Positions 23,851 through 32,729 of a stretch of 36,662 bases of DNA are shown piece after piece. The notes beneath the pieces are model-generated. The model saw nothing but the letters and a program-made list of their open reading frames with translations, ran no database searches and had not been told where the DNA came from. Position 1 is the first letter of the stretch. Each line of letters opens with the position of its first letter. The translations under genes and the position numbers were made by a program. This DNA is from Candidatus Bipolaricaulota bacterium (GTDB lineage Bacteria > Bipolaricaulota > Bipolaricaulia > M55B111). The stretch lies in the NCBI GenBank assembly GCA_018335015.1, contig JAGXKX010000010.1:1-36662 (forward strand), given 5' to 3'.

Positions 23851-25329
23851 ATGAAGATTGAACCTTGGTTAACCAGGTTGCGGTACGTGGGAGCGTTACT
23901 CTGGGTATTTGGGTTCATCATACTCTCCCCGCTAACGATAATACCTTTCTCGTCTCAGTTATCTTTTAAGTTATCCGTAGTCTACCCGTTCGTCCTACCG
24001 GCCGCGATTTCCATGTTAATAGGGGGATTATTAAGCAGGTCTATAGATTTTAGACCGCTGAGCGGCAGGGAGTCCCTGGTCGTTGTTTCGCTTGGCTGGA
24101 TAACTGTCTCGGTTATCGGTGCTTTGCCCTTGTTTATCGGACTCGACGTTGGTTTTCTGAATGCAGTTTTCGAGTCCACCAGCGGGTTCACCACGACGGG
24201 AATAACCGTCCTTCAGGGTCTGGATTCAATGCCTCACCATATCCTTTTCTGGAGATCACTCACCCAGTGGATCGGTGGGCTTGGAATTTTAACCCTGTTT
24301 CTGGTTCTGGTATTCCGGGGAGATGTTTCACACAAGCTTTTCGGGGCGGAGAGCCATAAAATATTCTCCGAAAGACCGGCACCGGGTTTATTCCATACCC
24401 TCAAGATCCTTTGGTCGATATATAGTCTTTTCACAGTGGTGATAGCGTTCGTTCTCGCCCTGGAGGGTCTAACCTGGTTCGACGCGATAAATCATGCCCT
24501 TACTGCACCTTCTACTGGAGGGTTTTCAACTCACGACGCCAGCATTGATTACTTTCGCCAGGCCGGTTACGCCAATTATCGCATGATCGAATTTACTTTT
24601 ATATGGGCAATGACTCTAGGTGGAATGAGTTTCGTCGTCCATTACCGCGTATTACGGGGTGAGATCAAAGCCCTGTGGGAAGGCCTGGAGATCAGGTTGT
24701 TCTGGAAGATAATTCTTGTTAGTCTCGCCATTGTTGCCCTGAGTCACTTCGTAAATTTTGGGGTCTCTCAAGCCTGGGACGTACTGCGACACGGGCTATT
24801 TCAGGTGGTTGCACTGGTGACCTCGACCGGTTACGCCACAAAGGATATTGGTAGCATGTATTTCCCGACAGGGGCCAAATTAATATTCCTTTTCCTCATG
24901 GTCGTAGGGGGTTGTGTGGGTTCAACTGCCGGCGGATTCAAAGTTCTTCGTGTGGGAATACTGGGTAAAATGGTCACCCGCCAAATCAGATCATTGTCCC
25001 TTCCGTCTCGAGCTGTAAATATATTAATCGTCGATGGAGAAGTTATCCCCGTAAAAGAAATACGGAGAATAGCCGCTCTTTTGTTTGCCTGGATGGGATT
25101 TTTACTGGTAGGAAGTCTAATTACTGCTTATTTCTCGAATCTGGGCCCGCTGGCTTCAGTATCGGGTATGTTCTCTGCAATGGGTAACATGGGGCCGAGC
25201 TACATCCCCCTCGAAAATTGGCCGGGGTTACATCCCGTAATTAGAATTACTTACATCGTTGGTATGTTAGCCGGAAGGTTGGAGATTTTACCAATTATAA
25301 TGTTATTTGCTAGGATTGTCTGGAGGTAA
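23851..25329 (+). CDS. trkH: Trk potassium channel subunit, TrkH (second copy)
   Basis: A 492-residue four-repeat K+ channel subunit. Filter loops are SGFTTTGITVL, TAPSTGGFSTHD, LVTSTGYATKD and SAMGNMGPSYIP; the last is of the TrkH GNxGP type, unlike the KtrB-like copy at 12-13.5 kb. The C-terminus GRLEILPIIMLFARIVWR is standard. It is encoded directly before trkA, whose SD lies inside the trkH end, so the two should be made together. The two TrkH proteins are clearly diverged and not a recent duplication. Confidence 0.93.
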   Translation: MKIEPWLTRLRYVGALLWVFGFIILSPLTIIPFSSQLSFKLSVVYPFVLPAAISMLIGGLLSRSIDFRPLSGRESLVVVSLGWITVSVIGALPLFIGLDVGFLNAVFESTSGFTTTGITVLQGLDSMPHHILFWRSLTQWIGGLGILTLFLVLVFRGDVSHKLFGAESHKIFSERPAPGLFHTLKILWSIYSLFTVVIAFVLALEGLTWFDAINHALTAPSTGGFSTHDASIDYFRQAGYANYRMIEFTFIWAMTLGGMSFVVHYRVLRGEIKALWEGLEIRLFWKIILVSLAIVALSHFVNFGVSQAWDVLRHGLFQVVALVTSTGYATKDIGSMYFPTGAKLIFLFLMVVGGCVGSTAGGFKVLRVGILGKMVTRQIRSLSLPSRAVNILIVDGEVIPVKEIRRIAALLFAWMGFLLVGSLITAYFSNLGPLASVSGMFSAMGNMGPSYIPLENWPGLHPVIRITYIVGMLAGRLEILPIIMLFARIVWR

Positions 25330-25332
25330 GTT

Positions 25333-26031
25333 ATGTATATAGTTATTGCCGGTGCAGGTTTGCTCGGTAGGGGGTTGGCAAAAAGACTCGTAGATAACAA
25401 ACACGACGTAGTTGTCGTTGACAAAGACGAAGAAGCCTGTAACAAAGTATATCGTGAATACGGTGCGGTTTCAGTTAACGGAGACGCAACGGATGTGGAC
25501 GTGCTGGAGGATGCCGGGCTTGACGAGGCGGACGTGGCTGTCGCGCTGATGCGGCGGGACGCCGATAACCTATCCTTTTCCTTGCTGGCAAACAATTACG
25601 GCGTCTCCCGGATTTTTACGAGGATGAGAAACTCTAAGTACGAAGAGGCATACAAGGCAGCCGGGGTGACGAAGGTAATTAACGTGGTCGATCTCTACCT
25701 CGATCAGTTCACTATGGAGATCGAGCAGCCTAAACTGCAGCGAGTGGCGACGTTTGGTGGAGGCAAAGCCTCTATAGTTATTCTAGAGATTCCCGAAAAT
25801 TCCAGGGGGGCCAACAAAACTATTGCCGAGATCACTCAAGACAAAAGCTTCCCCGAGGACTGTGTTATCGCCGGGATCTACCGAGAGGACGAGTTTATAA
25901 TACCTCGCGGTAATCGAACGATAAATACTGGCGATAGGGTTTTCCTGGCTGCAGCTCTCGAGAACGTAAAGCCAGCCTCCAAGTACCTGGGTATCGAAGG
26001 GGAAAAGTGGTTCGAGCGATTAGGGTTCTGA
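25333..26031 (+). CDS. trkA: Trk potassium-uptake regulatory protein, TrkA (second copy)
   Basis: A 232-residue RCK_N-RCK_C protein. The nucleotide loop is GAGLLG (7-12), with VVVDKDEEAC ending the second strand. The RCK_C domain closes with GDRVFLAAALENVKPASKYL. It lies 3 bp after trkH with GGAGG just before its ATG, so it is the cognate gating subunit of the second TrkH. The gene for a c-di-AMP phosphodiesterase-type protein (pgpH) converges on it; c-di-AMP controls RCK_C domains in several Gram-positive bacteria. Confidence 0.92.
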   Translation: MYIVIAGAGLLGRGLAKRLVDNKHDVVVVDKDEEACNKVYREYGAVSVNGDATDVDVLEDAGLDEADVAVALMRRDADNLSFSLLANNYGVSRIFTRMRNSKYEEAYKAAGVTKVINVVDLYLDQFTMEIEQPKLQRVATFGGGKASIVILEIPENSRGANKTIAEITQDKSFPEDCVIAGIYREDEFIIPRGNRTINTGDRVFLAAALENVKPASKYLGIEGEKWFERLGF

Positions 26032-26042
26032 ATCCGGGTCCG

Positions 26043-26061
26043 TTCGACCCCGAATTCGATA
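26043..26061 (+). repeat. 19-bp exact repeat, copy B (copy A at 8286-8304)
   Basis: TTCGACCCCGAATTCGATA occurs identically at 8286-8304, where it is part of the IclR gene fragment (codes STPNSI), and here, 12 bp after the second trkA stop. A match of this length is unlikely by chance in 37 kb. Homology stops at both edges. It may be a scrap of the same or a related gene. Confidence 0.5.
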
Positions 26062-26075
26062 TGGCGTGTTTTTGC

Positions 26076-27596
26076 TCAGGTTCGTTGGCCAAGCGTTTGT
26101 TCGTCTCCAAACTCACTTACTCCTAGTTCTTCAGGCTCTTCCTCCGGGTAATTCTTGACCCTGCGCTGATCCATGGCCCGAAGCGTTGAGATGAAAGCTT
26201 CCTTTATTGCCGCGATATCATCAAGAGTCAGCGGGCTATGATCGAGCTGGCCGTCATTTATTTTAGAGTCGACCTGTTCCTCCACCATATCCTCGAGCTC
26301 CTGGCCGACGTCTTCGAGTGTATGAGAAGCTGCCTCGACGGGGTCAGCCAGGGCTATGATCGTCGTCTCTTTACTCATCGGTAACTCCCCTTCGTAACGG
26401 AAATCACTTTCGGGGAAATCGACTTCCTCTCTACCCTCTCTCAGTGCCTTGAGGTAAAAGTATTTTATTAAAGAAGTACCGTGGTGACTAGGGATAAAGC
26501 TAAGTACGTCCTCCCGCAATCCATATCGCTTTCCGAGATTTATTCCCTGTTTGATGTGGGAAGTGAGGACAATTTTGCTCATCGAAGGAGTCAGGTCGTC
26601 GTGGGGATTGGAATTGCTGGGTTGGTTTTCAATGAAAAAGTCCGGACGGACCATCTTTCCGATATCGTGGTAGTAGCCTCCCACTTTGGTTAAAAGGGGA
26701 TCCGCTCCGATGGCTCTTGCCGCGCTTTCCCCCAGGCTCGCGATGTTCTGGCTGTGATGATAGGTTCCGGGAGTTTCGGTCCTTAGCCTTTCCATTAATG
26801 GGTGCGAGGGGTTGAGTAATTCCATCAACCCTATAGGGCTTGTAATTTGTGTTATCCTTTCAGCCGTAGGCACCGTTGCTGCTATAAACAGGGCACTTGC
26901 CAGGCCGTTCAATACTGCCCACCAGTAGTTCGGCCAGTCCAGGTTTACGATGAATGGGGAGGAGAGCGCAGGGAATCTAAATGCGAAGACCAGTACGGCG
27001 TTGACCAGACCGACGGAGATACCTATGCTTGTCAGGTCAGACATTCTATTTATATCTCGTGCTTCCAGTATACCCATCAGTCCACCGGCAAAAGCGATAA
27101 TAACGGGTCCTATAGAGCCTGAAACTCCTGATTGAACCCCGACGGCTATTGCCAGAAAAAGGTTAAGGCTGAGGCCGGTCTCGAAATCGAGAAAAAGCGC
27201 AGTCAATGCCGTGGCGAATGCTACCGGTACGAGATAAAGGGAGACGAGCGATGCACCTTTAATGGTGAGAAGTAGAAGGAAGGTTGTGCCCATTAGGAAA
27301 GCCATTAACCTGGTATCCCGGATAAGTTTTTCCTTCCTTATCGAAATATAAGATATCGTAGCAACCGCCGCAATCGCAACAACCAGGCCGTGGGAGACCG
27401 CTTCCTTCCAGGGCAGGAAAACGAAGAAAGGCTCGCTACTCTGGAAATTGAAGGTAAAAAGAAACGATATAAGCAGGATATACCCGGATAGCAGAAGCCC
27501 CTTTTTAGAACTTCCTTCCATGGGCGTTCCGGTCAGCGTCTTAAAGTACCCGGCCATTCCGTTTTTATTCTCGTTATTTGTCTGCTTCTTCTTCAT
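26076..27596 (-). CDS. pgpH: 7TM-HD (PgpH/YqfF-type) phosphodiesterase without the extracytoplasmic domain
   Basis: A 506-residue protein: a first helix (about 32-50), six or seven further helices to about 265, and a cytosolic HD domain with TYHHSQNIASLGESAARAIG, YYHDIGKMVRP, and a later TSHIKQGINLGKRYG and PSHHGTS. This is the arrangement of PgpH, which hydrolyses c-di-AMP. Relatives of about 700 residues carry a large extracytoplasmic 7TMR-HDED region after helix 1; here only about ten residues stand there. The gene overlaps phoH by 23 bp if the ATG at 27596 is used; a second ATG lies 13 codons in, and neither has a clear SD. phoH-pgpH is the common Gram-positive order, but ybeY does not follow. 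Confidence 0.85.
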   Translation of the reverse strand: MKKKQTNNENKNGMAGYFKTLTGTPMEGSSKKGLLLSGYILLISFLFTFNFQSSEPFFVFLPWKEAVSHGLVVAIAAVATISYISIRKEKLIRDTRLMAFLMGTTFLLLLTIKGASLVSLYLVPVAFATALTALFLDFETGLSLNLFLAIAVGVQSGVSGSIGPVIIAFAGGLMGILEARDINRMSDLTSIGISVGLVNAVLVFAFRFPALSSPFIVNLDWPNYWWAVLNGLASALFIAATVPTAERITQITSPIGLMELLNPSHPLMERLRTETPGTYHHSQNIASLGESAARAIGADPLLTKVGGYYHDIGKMVRPDFFIENQPSNSNPHDDLTPSMSKIVLTSHIKQGINLGKRYGLREDVLSFIPSHHGTSLIKYFYLKALREGREEVDFPESDFRYEGELPMSKETTIIALADPVEAASHTLEDVGQELEDMVEEQVDSKINDGQLDHSPLTLDDIAAIKEAFISTLRAMDQRRVKNYPEEEPEELGVSEFGDEQTLGQRT

Positions 27597-28551
27597 AGGC
27601 TTCGATAATTTTCTTGACGAGGTCGTGCCTTACGACGTCCGTTTTCGTGAGGTAAATAAATTCAATTCCGGGAATGTTTTCCAAAAATTTCCGATCGTGA
27701 CTCAACCCCGAAGCATCGCTCTTTAGATCTATTTGGGTAATATCGCCCGTGATGACGGCTTTCGAGTCGAATCCCAGCCTGGTCAAGAACATCTTCAACT
27801 GGGTCGAGGTAGTGTTTTGAGCTTCGTCCAGAATTACGAAAGAGTTATTAAGCGTTCTTCCTCTCATGAAAGCCAGGGGGGCAATCTCGATCCTTCCGTC
27901 CTCTTTTAGTCTCTCGAATTCTTCCCCCGGTATCATGTCGTAGATAGCGTCGTATAGAGGCCTCAAGTAGGGATTGACTTTTGCCTGCATATCGCCGGGT
28001 AAAAACCCCAGCTCTTCCCCTGCTTCGACCGCGGGCCTGGTGAGTATCATCCTTTTAACCTTTCCTTTTTTCAAGAATTCTATTCCCATTGCCACTGCGA
28101 GGTACGTTTTACCCGTACCGGCGGGCCCTATACAGAATACGATGTCTTTTTCCCGAATTGCCTCCACGTACTCTTTCTGATTGATCGATTTGGGCTTGAT
28201 CTGTTCACCCCAGTAGGTAGTCTGGATGACGTCGGAAAGCACCCCTTTTAGCTCCCCGCCCTTTCCTTCCTTCGCCATTCGGGTAAGTCTCTTGACCTCT
28301 TCGTGTTTCAGAGATTGGCCCGCGTCGATCATTTCCAGAAGTTCGTCGAAAAGTGATCGGACCTGCTTAACCTCTTCTTCCTTTCCTGATATTTTTATGT
28401 TACCGTCCCTGACTATTATCTGGGCGTCGAAGTTATCGCGAATGTAATTCAGGTTCTTGTTGTACTGTCCCAACAGGGTCACAGTTTGATCATGGTCCCT
28501 CAGGGTTAGTTCCCGTTCTATGGTCTTCTCGTTCTCGTCGATTTTCATCAC
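27574..28551 (-). CDS. phoH: PhoH-family ATPase
   Basis: A 325-residue protein. The N-terminal part (about 1-75) is KH-like; the ATPase domain has Walker A GPAGTGKT (142-149), EAGEELGFLPGDMQAKVNPY, the Walker B FVILDEAQNTT, and TRLGFDSKAVITGDITQIDL. PhoH proteins are RNA-linked ATPases, often encoded beside ybeY. The start may be GTG at 28551 or the next codon ATG; GGGGAG precedes both, and the mtaB stop overlaps the start (TGATG), so translation is coupled. Confidence 0.93.
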   Translation of the reverse strand: MMKIDENEKTIERELTLRDHDQTVTLLGQYNKNLNYIRDNFDAQIIVRDGNIKISGKEEEVKQVRSLFDELLEMIDAGQSLKHEEVKRLTRMAKEGKGGELKGVLSDVIQTTYWGEQIKPKSINQKEYVEAIREKDIVFCIGPAGTGKTYLAVAMGIEFLKKGKVKRMILTRPAVEAGEELGFLPGDMQAKVNPYLRPLYDAIYDMIPGEEFERLKEDGRIEIAPLAFMRGRTLNNSFVILDEAQNTTSTQLKMFLTRLGFDSKAVITGDITQIDLKSDASGLSHDRKFLENIPGIEFIYLTKTDVVRHDLVKKIIEAYEEEADK

Positions 28552-29915
28552 TCCCCGCTTTTTTCTCTCCCTGATTTGATTGCGCTAGCTACCTTCTGAG
28601 TTTCATGGTCCGAATCTAAGGGCTCTGCCAGGCAGTAGTCTTCTCTTACTTCGGTCATTTTAACTTTTACCGTCTCTCCTGGCTCGAGCGTAACGGCATG
28701 GTCTAACTGCCGGAGGTGAATATCAAGGTAATTTTTCGAGTAACCCCTCCAGCCACCAATTTTATCGCTCGGCTCCTCTATTATCATGTCCAGGCTGTTC
28801 CCCCTGAATTCCCGCCTTCTATTCAAGCTAATTGAGGATACCAGCGAGCGCAGCTCTGCCGCTCTTCTTTTCTTCACGGAAGACCTCACTTTATCCTCGA
28901 AGTCAGCAGCCGGAGTAACGGATCGGGGCGAAAAGCGGAATACGTGTCCGTTGATTGGACCTGCTTCTCTAATAGTTTCTTTGGTCCGGGCAAAGTCTCT
29001 TTCCTTCTCTCCCGGGAAACCTACCAGCAGATCCGTACCAATTGTCGGCTCGGAGAGGCTATTTCTTATTAATTCTATTTTCTTCAAGTAGAATTCTCGC
29101 GAGTAACCCCTTTTCATTGCATCAAGTATACTATCCGAACCGGATTGCAGGGGTACGTGAAAGTACGGACAGGTCTTTTCGGAATCTTTGAACGCCTCCA
29201 GTAACTCTCGAGTAATCCCCTCTGGGTTAATTGAACTCAGTCTTATCCTCGATATTTCTTCAACTTGAGAAAGCTCCCGAATTAGTTCGGCGAGCTCTTC
29301 GGCCTCCTCGCCGTATTCTGCCAGGTTAATTCCTGTCAGCACGATTTCACTGAACCCGTTATCGCCCAGTTCGCTGGCTTCCTCTATAACTCTGGACCGG
29401 GATTTGCTCCTGGTTGGTCCCCTCAGATAATGAACTTTGCAGAACGTGCAATGATTGCTGCAGCCGTCCTGGACCTTCAGGAAAGCCCTGGTATGATTGC
29501 TGTCCCTGGAGATAACCCGCTGATCTATGTCCCAGGCACTACCGTTGACTTCTTCTACCTTTCCTCGAAATCCGGATTCGGCTCGACGAATGATCTTAAC
29601 TACTTCGTACTTGTGGGGATTCGGAAATATAATATCCACCCCGGAAATATCCGCAATTTCGTCGGAATCCAACGAAGTATAACAGCCAGTAACCATTACT
29701 AGTTCGGCTTTTCGGGCCGCACGACGAATGTATTTTCGAGATTTTCTGTCAGCCCCACCAGTGACGCTGCATGTATTTATGATAGCAATATCTGAATCTT
29801 CTGAAAGAGGCGCGATCCGGTAGTCCGATACTTCGTTCAAGGCACCTTTCATAACTTCAGTATCGTACTGATTCGCTTTACAGCCTAAAGTGTAGAAAGC
29901 TACTTTTTTGGTCAT
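28548..29915 (-). CDS. mtaB: tRNA t6A37 methylthiotransferase, MtaB-type
   Basis: A 455-residue radical-SAM methylthiotransferase. The N-terminal domain holds Cys12, Cys49 and Cys78 for the auxiliary 4Fe-4S cluster (TLGCKANQYD, NTCSVTGGADRKSRKY, VTGCY). The radical-SAM motif is DGCSNHCTFCKVHYLRGPTR. A C-terminal TRAM-like domain ends near 435. The MtaB-type start TLGCKANQYDTE distinguishes it from MiaB and RimO. It converts t6A to ms2t6A at position 37 of tRNAs reading ANN codons. It is the first gene of mtaB-phoH-pgpH. No SD is seen before the ATG. Confidence 0.92.
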   Translation of the reverse strand: MTKKVAFYTLGCKANQYDTEVMKGALNEVSDYRIAPLSEDSDIAIINTCSVTGGADRKSRKYIRRAARKAELVMVTGCYTSLDSDEIADISGVDIIFPNPHKYEVVKIIRRAESGFRGKVEEVNGSAWDIDQRVISRDSNHTRAFLKVQDGCSNHCTFCKVHYLRGPTRSKSRSRVIEEASELGDNGFSEIVLTGINLAEYGEEAEELAELIRELSQVEEISRIRLSSINPEGITRELLEAFKDSEKTCPYFHVPLQSGSDSILDAMKRGYSREFYLKKIELIRNSLSEPTIGTDLLVGFPGEKERDFARTKETIREAGPINGHVFRFSPRSVTPAADFEDKVRSSVKKRRAAELRSLVSSISLNRRREFRGNSLDMIIEEPSDKIGGWRGYSKNYLDIHLRQLDHAVTLEPGETVKVKMTEVREDYCLAEPLDSDHETQKVASAIKSGREKSGE

Positions 29916-29965
29916 AATTATTGGTCTCGATCAGGGTTTCGGTGCTGGTAAAGGATGGGATAAAA

Positions 29966-30499
29966 TCAATTGTCAATGGGAGTTTCTCCCTCGTGTCTTT
30001 CGACTTCGAAGCGCTTGATTACGAAGTTTTCGTCCCTCGGAGGGATGCCAGCCTTGTTTTTCGTTACCTCCAGCTGTTCTTCCACGGAATCTATTCCCTC
30101 CAGGTCGGGTAAGAGCAGACCTGATCTCGCCCCCTTTTCGACGATAATTCCGTACTTGTCGGGGTTCAGGTCTTCTCTATCACATGCTTCCGGCTGGGAT
30201 AAGATATCTACTGATATCGTTAATCCCCCCAACTCCTCCGGTTTGACCGGGGAAAATCTGGGGTCTTCCAGGGCTGCCGAAGAGGCGTTCCTAATTATCT
30301 CTTTCCCGACGGATTCCGTAACCGGCGTATAGGTTCCTATACACCCCCGAAGGTCTCCGTTTAACTTTTTCAGGGTTACAAATGCTCCCCGGGACTCGTC
30401 GGGTAACGATTCTTTAAGCTCCTGAATTCCTCCTGGGTCTTTACCGGTAACAGCCTTCTGGACTGACTTTTTGGCTAATTTTACGTAGTTATCTTCCAT
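29966..30499 (-). CDS. amrA: AMMECR1-domain protein (AmmeMemoRadiSam protein A type)
   Basis: A 177-residue AMMECR1-fold protein with the signature LRGCIGTYTP, then RFSPVKPEELGGLTISVDIL and a C-terminal part with the usual GLLLPDLEGIDSVEEQL. In many prokaryotes it is encoded with a Memo-like protein and a radical-SAM enzyme (AmmeMemoRadiSam set). Neither partner is here, so this is a solo copy. Function is not established. It ends 50 bp before mtaB on the same strand. The promoter at 30508-30536 ends only 8 nt before the ATG, so the message may be nearly leaderless. Confidence 0.85.
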   Translation of the reverse strand: MEDNYVKLAKKSVQKAVTGKDPGGIQELKESLPDESRGAFVTLKKLNGDLRGCIGTYTPVTESVGKEIIRNASSAALEDPRFSPVKPEELGGLTISVDILSQPEACDREDLNPDKYGIIVEKGARSGLLLPDLEGIDSVEEQLEVTKNKAGIPPRDENFVIKRFEVERHEGETPIDN

Positions 30500-30507
30500 T
30501 GCCCTTT

Positions 30508-30536
30508 ATTATAGAGCCAAGAAACCCGTTATTCAA
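30508..30536 (-). promoter_or_regulatory. Promoter for the AMMECR1 gene, likely leaderless
   Basis: On the minus strand, TTGAAT (plus 30531-30536), a 17-bp spacer and a perfect TATAAT (plus 30508-30513). The ATG begins 8 nt after the -10 box, so transcription would start about 2-3 nt upstream of the codon. AAAGGG lies in that gap but too close to serve as a normal SD. Confidence 0.6.
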
Positions 30537-30606
30537 AGCTACCTGGCTCTTTGACTAAATCCTTGACTTATCCACAAGGATACGTTAAGTTAAGCGTGAT
30601 GTTAAG

Positions 30607-31800
30607 ATGAAATGGAAGATAACCATATCAATCGTTCTGGTAGTATTATTAGTCGGATCCGGGATCGGGATTTACCTTCTCAATCAACGTGACGTAAACG
30701 AACTGGTCAAGAAAGGGGAGAGGATCAACCTTCTCGTCCTGGGTATCGATCATATAGAAGGGGCTCAAGCTCGTCGTAGCGATACGATGATGCTCGCCAG
30801 CATAGATACGGCCGAGGGCAAAGCCAGTTTGATTTCAATCCCACGGGACCTTTTCCTGAAGTACCCGGACGATAACTTCCGTCGGGTTAACGCTGCTTAC
30901 GCCATAGACGGGCCGGAACTGGCCCGCGAGTTGGCGTCAAACTTTTTAGGCGTGCCGATGAACTTTTACCTCGTCCTGGATTACGAGGGATTCAAGGAAA
31001 TAGTTGATCTCATGGGCGGGGTCGAGATAACCGTGGAAGAGCGGCTGCAGTATACGGACGAGGCGGGAGATCTAAATATAGACATTGATCCCGGCAGGCA
31101 GACCCTGAACGGCGAAGAGGCAATGGGTTACGTGAGGTACCGAGGTGACCAGAGCGACCTCCAGCGTATCAATAGACAACAGAAATTCCTCCGGGCACTG
31201 CTTCAGGGTGGCGTAAATCTGGAGGGTTGGTCCCAGATCAAAGACGTTATTAATACGGGCCGCAAATACGCTAAAACCAATCTCTCCCTGATGGATATGT
31301 ACGACCTCGGAAGGACCCTGAAGGATCTGGGGACAGAGGACTTCGAAATGGTAACTCTATCGGGTAAGCCGGCTAGAGTTGAAAATAAATCCGTACTATT
31401 ACCCCGAATTGTGGAGACCAGAAAGGTAGTTGCTCAGGAGATAAACGGTGTAAACATGGTCGGCAACGCCGACGCAAAGGTTTACATATTGAACGGTGAA
31501 GGAAGTAATTATCTCGCTAGAAATACGGCGGACAGGCTTACGAGTTTGGGTTTTTCGGTGACCGGAACGGACAACGCGGACCGGTTTGATTACGAGACGA
31601 GTTATCTTGTTACCTTGAACGATGAGGGCGAAGAAATGGCTGATTTGGTCGCTCAGGAACTGGATTTTAACCCGGAGATAGTCAGTGCGGAGAATTTTCA
31701 GGAAACCATGACCTCGCTTGAAGGTGCGGGTGTCGACCCGACTCCTGAAACGAATTTATTATTAATAATGGGAGAAGGATCGCCAGACTTTGTCTCTTAA
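30607..31800 (+). CDS. LytR-CpsA-Psr (LCP) family wall-polymer transferase
   Basis: A 397-residue membrane-anchored protein. A hydrophobic helix at about 5-25, the LCP domain at about 40-235 (INLLVLGID, RRSDTMMLASI, LISIPRDLFL, RRVNAAYAIDG, YVRYRGDQSDLQRINRQQKF), and a C-terminal LytR_C domain at about 290-390 (AKVYILNGEGSNYLARNTAD). The Arg and Asp residues of these motifs bind the pyrophosphate of lipid-linked polymers. LCP enzymes attach wall polymers to peptidoglycan outside the membrane. No SD is visible; two TTGACT boxes lie 40-55 bp upstream. The gene overlaps rsfS, as in many Gram-positive-type genomes. Confidence 0.9.
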   Translation: MKWKITISIVLVVLLVGSGIGIYLLNQRDVNELVKKGERINLLVLGIDHIEGAQARRSDTMMLASIDTAEGKASLISIPRDLFLKYPDDNFRRVNAAYAIDGPELARELASNFLGVPMNFYLVLDYEGFKEIVDLMGGVEITVEERLQYTDEAGDLNIDIDPGRQTLNGEEAMGYVRYRGDQSDLQRINRQQKFLRALLQGGVNLEGWSQIKDVINTGRKYAKTNLSLMDMYDLGRTLKDLGTEDFEMVTLSGKPARVENKSVLLPRIVETRKVVAQEINGVNMVGNADAKVYILNGEGSNYLARNTADRLTSLGFSVTGTDNADRFDYETSYLVTLNDEGEEMADLVAQELDFNPEIVSAENFQETMTSLEGAGVDPTPETNLLLIMGEGSPDFVS

Positions 31801-32146
31801 CGACGAAGAAAGACAGGATTTACTGAGATTGCTGGAGATTATCGAGGACAAGAAGGGAAAGCAGGCGAAGGTCCTGGATATGAGGGATCACACGATTGCT
31901 ACCCGATTCTTCGTTCTGGCAAATGGCACGAACCCAAAACACGTGAGGGCGCTGGCAGAGGAGCTGCTGGAAAAGTACGAGAAGGACGCAGCGCACAAAG
32001 AGGGGCTCGATACTGGCTCCTGGATTGTTCTTGATTACGGTGAAGTGATGGTACACCTTTTTGACGAGGACGTCAGGCAATTCTACGACCTGGACGACCT
32101 CTGGATGGATAGATATTACCCTCTTAAAAAGTTACGAACGGCCTGA
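31790..32146 (+). CDS. rsfS: Ribosomal silencing factor RsfS
   Basis: A 118-residue RsfS/Iojap protein: LEIIEDKKGKQAKVLDMRDH, FFVLANGTNPKHVRALAEEL, and SWIVLDYGEVMVHLFDEDVR followed by the FYDLDDLW ending. It binds ribosomal protein L14 and blocks subunit joining during starvation. It starts with TTG at 31790, overlapping the stop of the LCP gene, with GGAGAAGGA upstream; no ATG is available at the proper place. Confidence 0.93.
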   Translation: MSLNDEERQDLLRLLEIIEDKKGKQAKVLDMRDHTIATRFFVLANGTNPKHVRALAEELLEKYEKDAAHKEGLDTGSWIVLDYGEVMVHLFDEDVRQFYDLDDLWMDRYYPLKKLRTA

Positions 32147-32174
32147 TTGTTGCTTATACCTTCAGAAATAGTTC

Positions 32175-32723
32175 TCAGTCCAAAAAACACTCCTTAATTA
32201 ACTTTCTATTGCTAATTAGATAGTCCGCACCGGAGACGACTGCCGTTGCCATCGCCAGGTAGATCAACCAGGGTATGGAAAGTTCCAGCCAGGTTAACTG
32301 GAACTCCAGGTCCATCGTAATGGCGACAATAAGAACTATATGGGATACCACTTTTGTCTTCCCGAACCAGCTGGCTGAAATAACTTTTTCCCTGGTTGCG
32401 CCGAGTAGTCGAAGGCCGGTTACAAGAAATTCTCGGCTGATTATCACTACTACTGGTACCGCGGTAAGTTCTCGCAGTTGAACGAAAGTAATAAATACAG
32501 CGGAAACCAGCAATTTATCAGCAATTGGGTCTGCAAACTTGCCGAACGGGCTCGTCCTGTCGTATTTTCTTGCCAGATACCCGTCGGCAAAATCGGTGAC
32601 GGAGGAGAACAGAAATAGGCCTAGGGCAGCTAGGTTGAAGCCGGACAACAGGAGGAACATCACGAAAGGTACGGATAAGATTCTGAATACGGTCAAGGCG
32701 TTGGGAATATTTTCGTCAGTCAT
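32175..32723 (-). CDS. pgsA: CDP-diacylglycerol--glycerol-3-phosphate 3-phosphatidyltransferase
   Basis: A 182-residue membrane enzyme of the CDP-alcohol phosphatidyltransferase family. The full active-site motif is present: DGYLARKYDRTSPFGKFADP then IADKL (DGxxAR...G...D...D). The start NIPNALTVFRILSVPFVMFL is typical of PgsA. It makes phosphatidylglycerol phosphate. It converges on rsfS. The gene has no SD; an extended -10 (TGAGATAAT) ends 6 nt before the ATG, suggesting a leaderless message. Confidence 0.92.
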   Translation of the reverse strand: MTDENIPNALTVFRILSVPFVMFLLLSGFNLAALGLFLFSSVTDFADGYLARKYDRTSPFGKFADPIADKLLVSAVFITFVQLRELTAVPVVVIISREFLVTGLRLLGATREKVISASWFGKTKVVSHIVLIVAITMDLEFQLTWLELSIPWLIYLAMATAVVSGADYLISNRKLIKECFLD

Positions 32724-32729
32724 GTTGTT

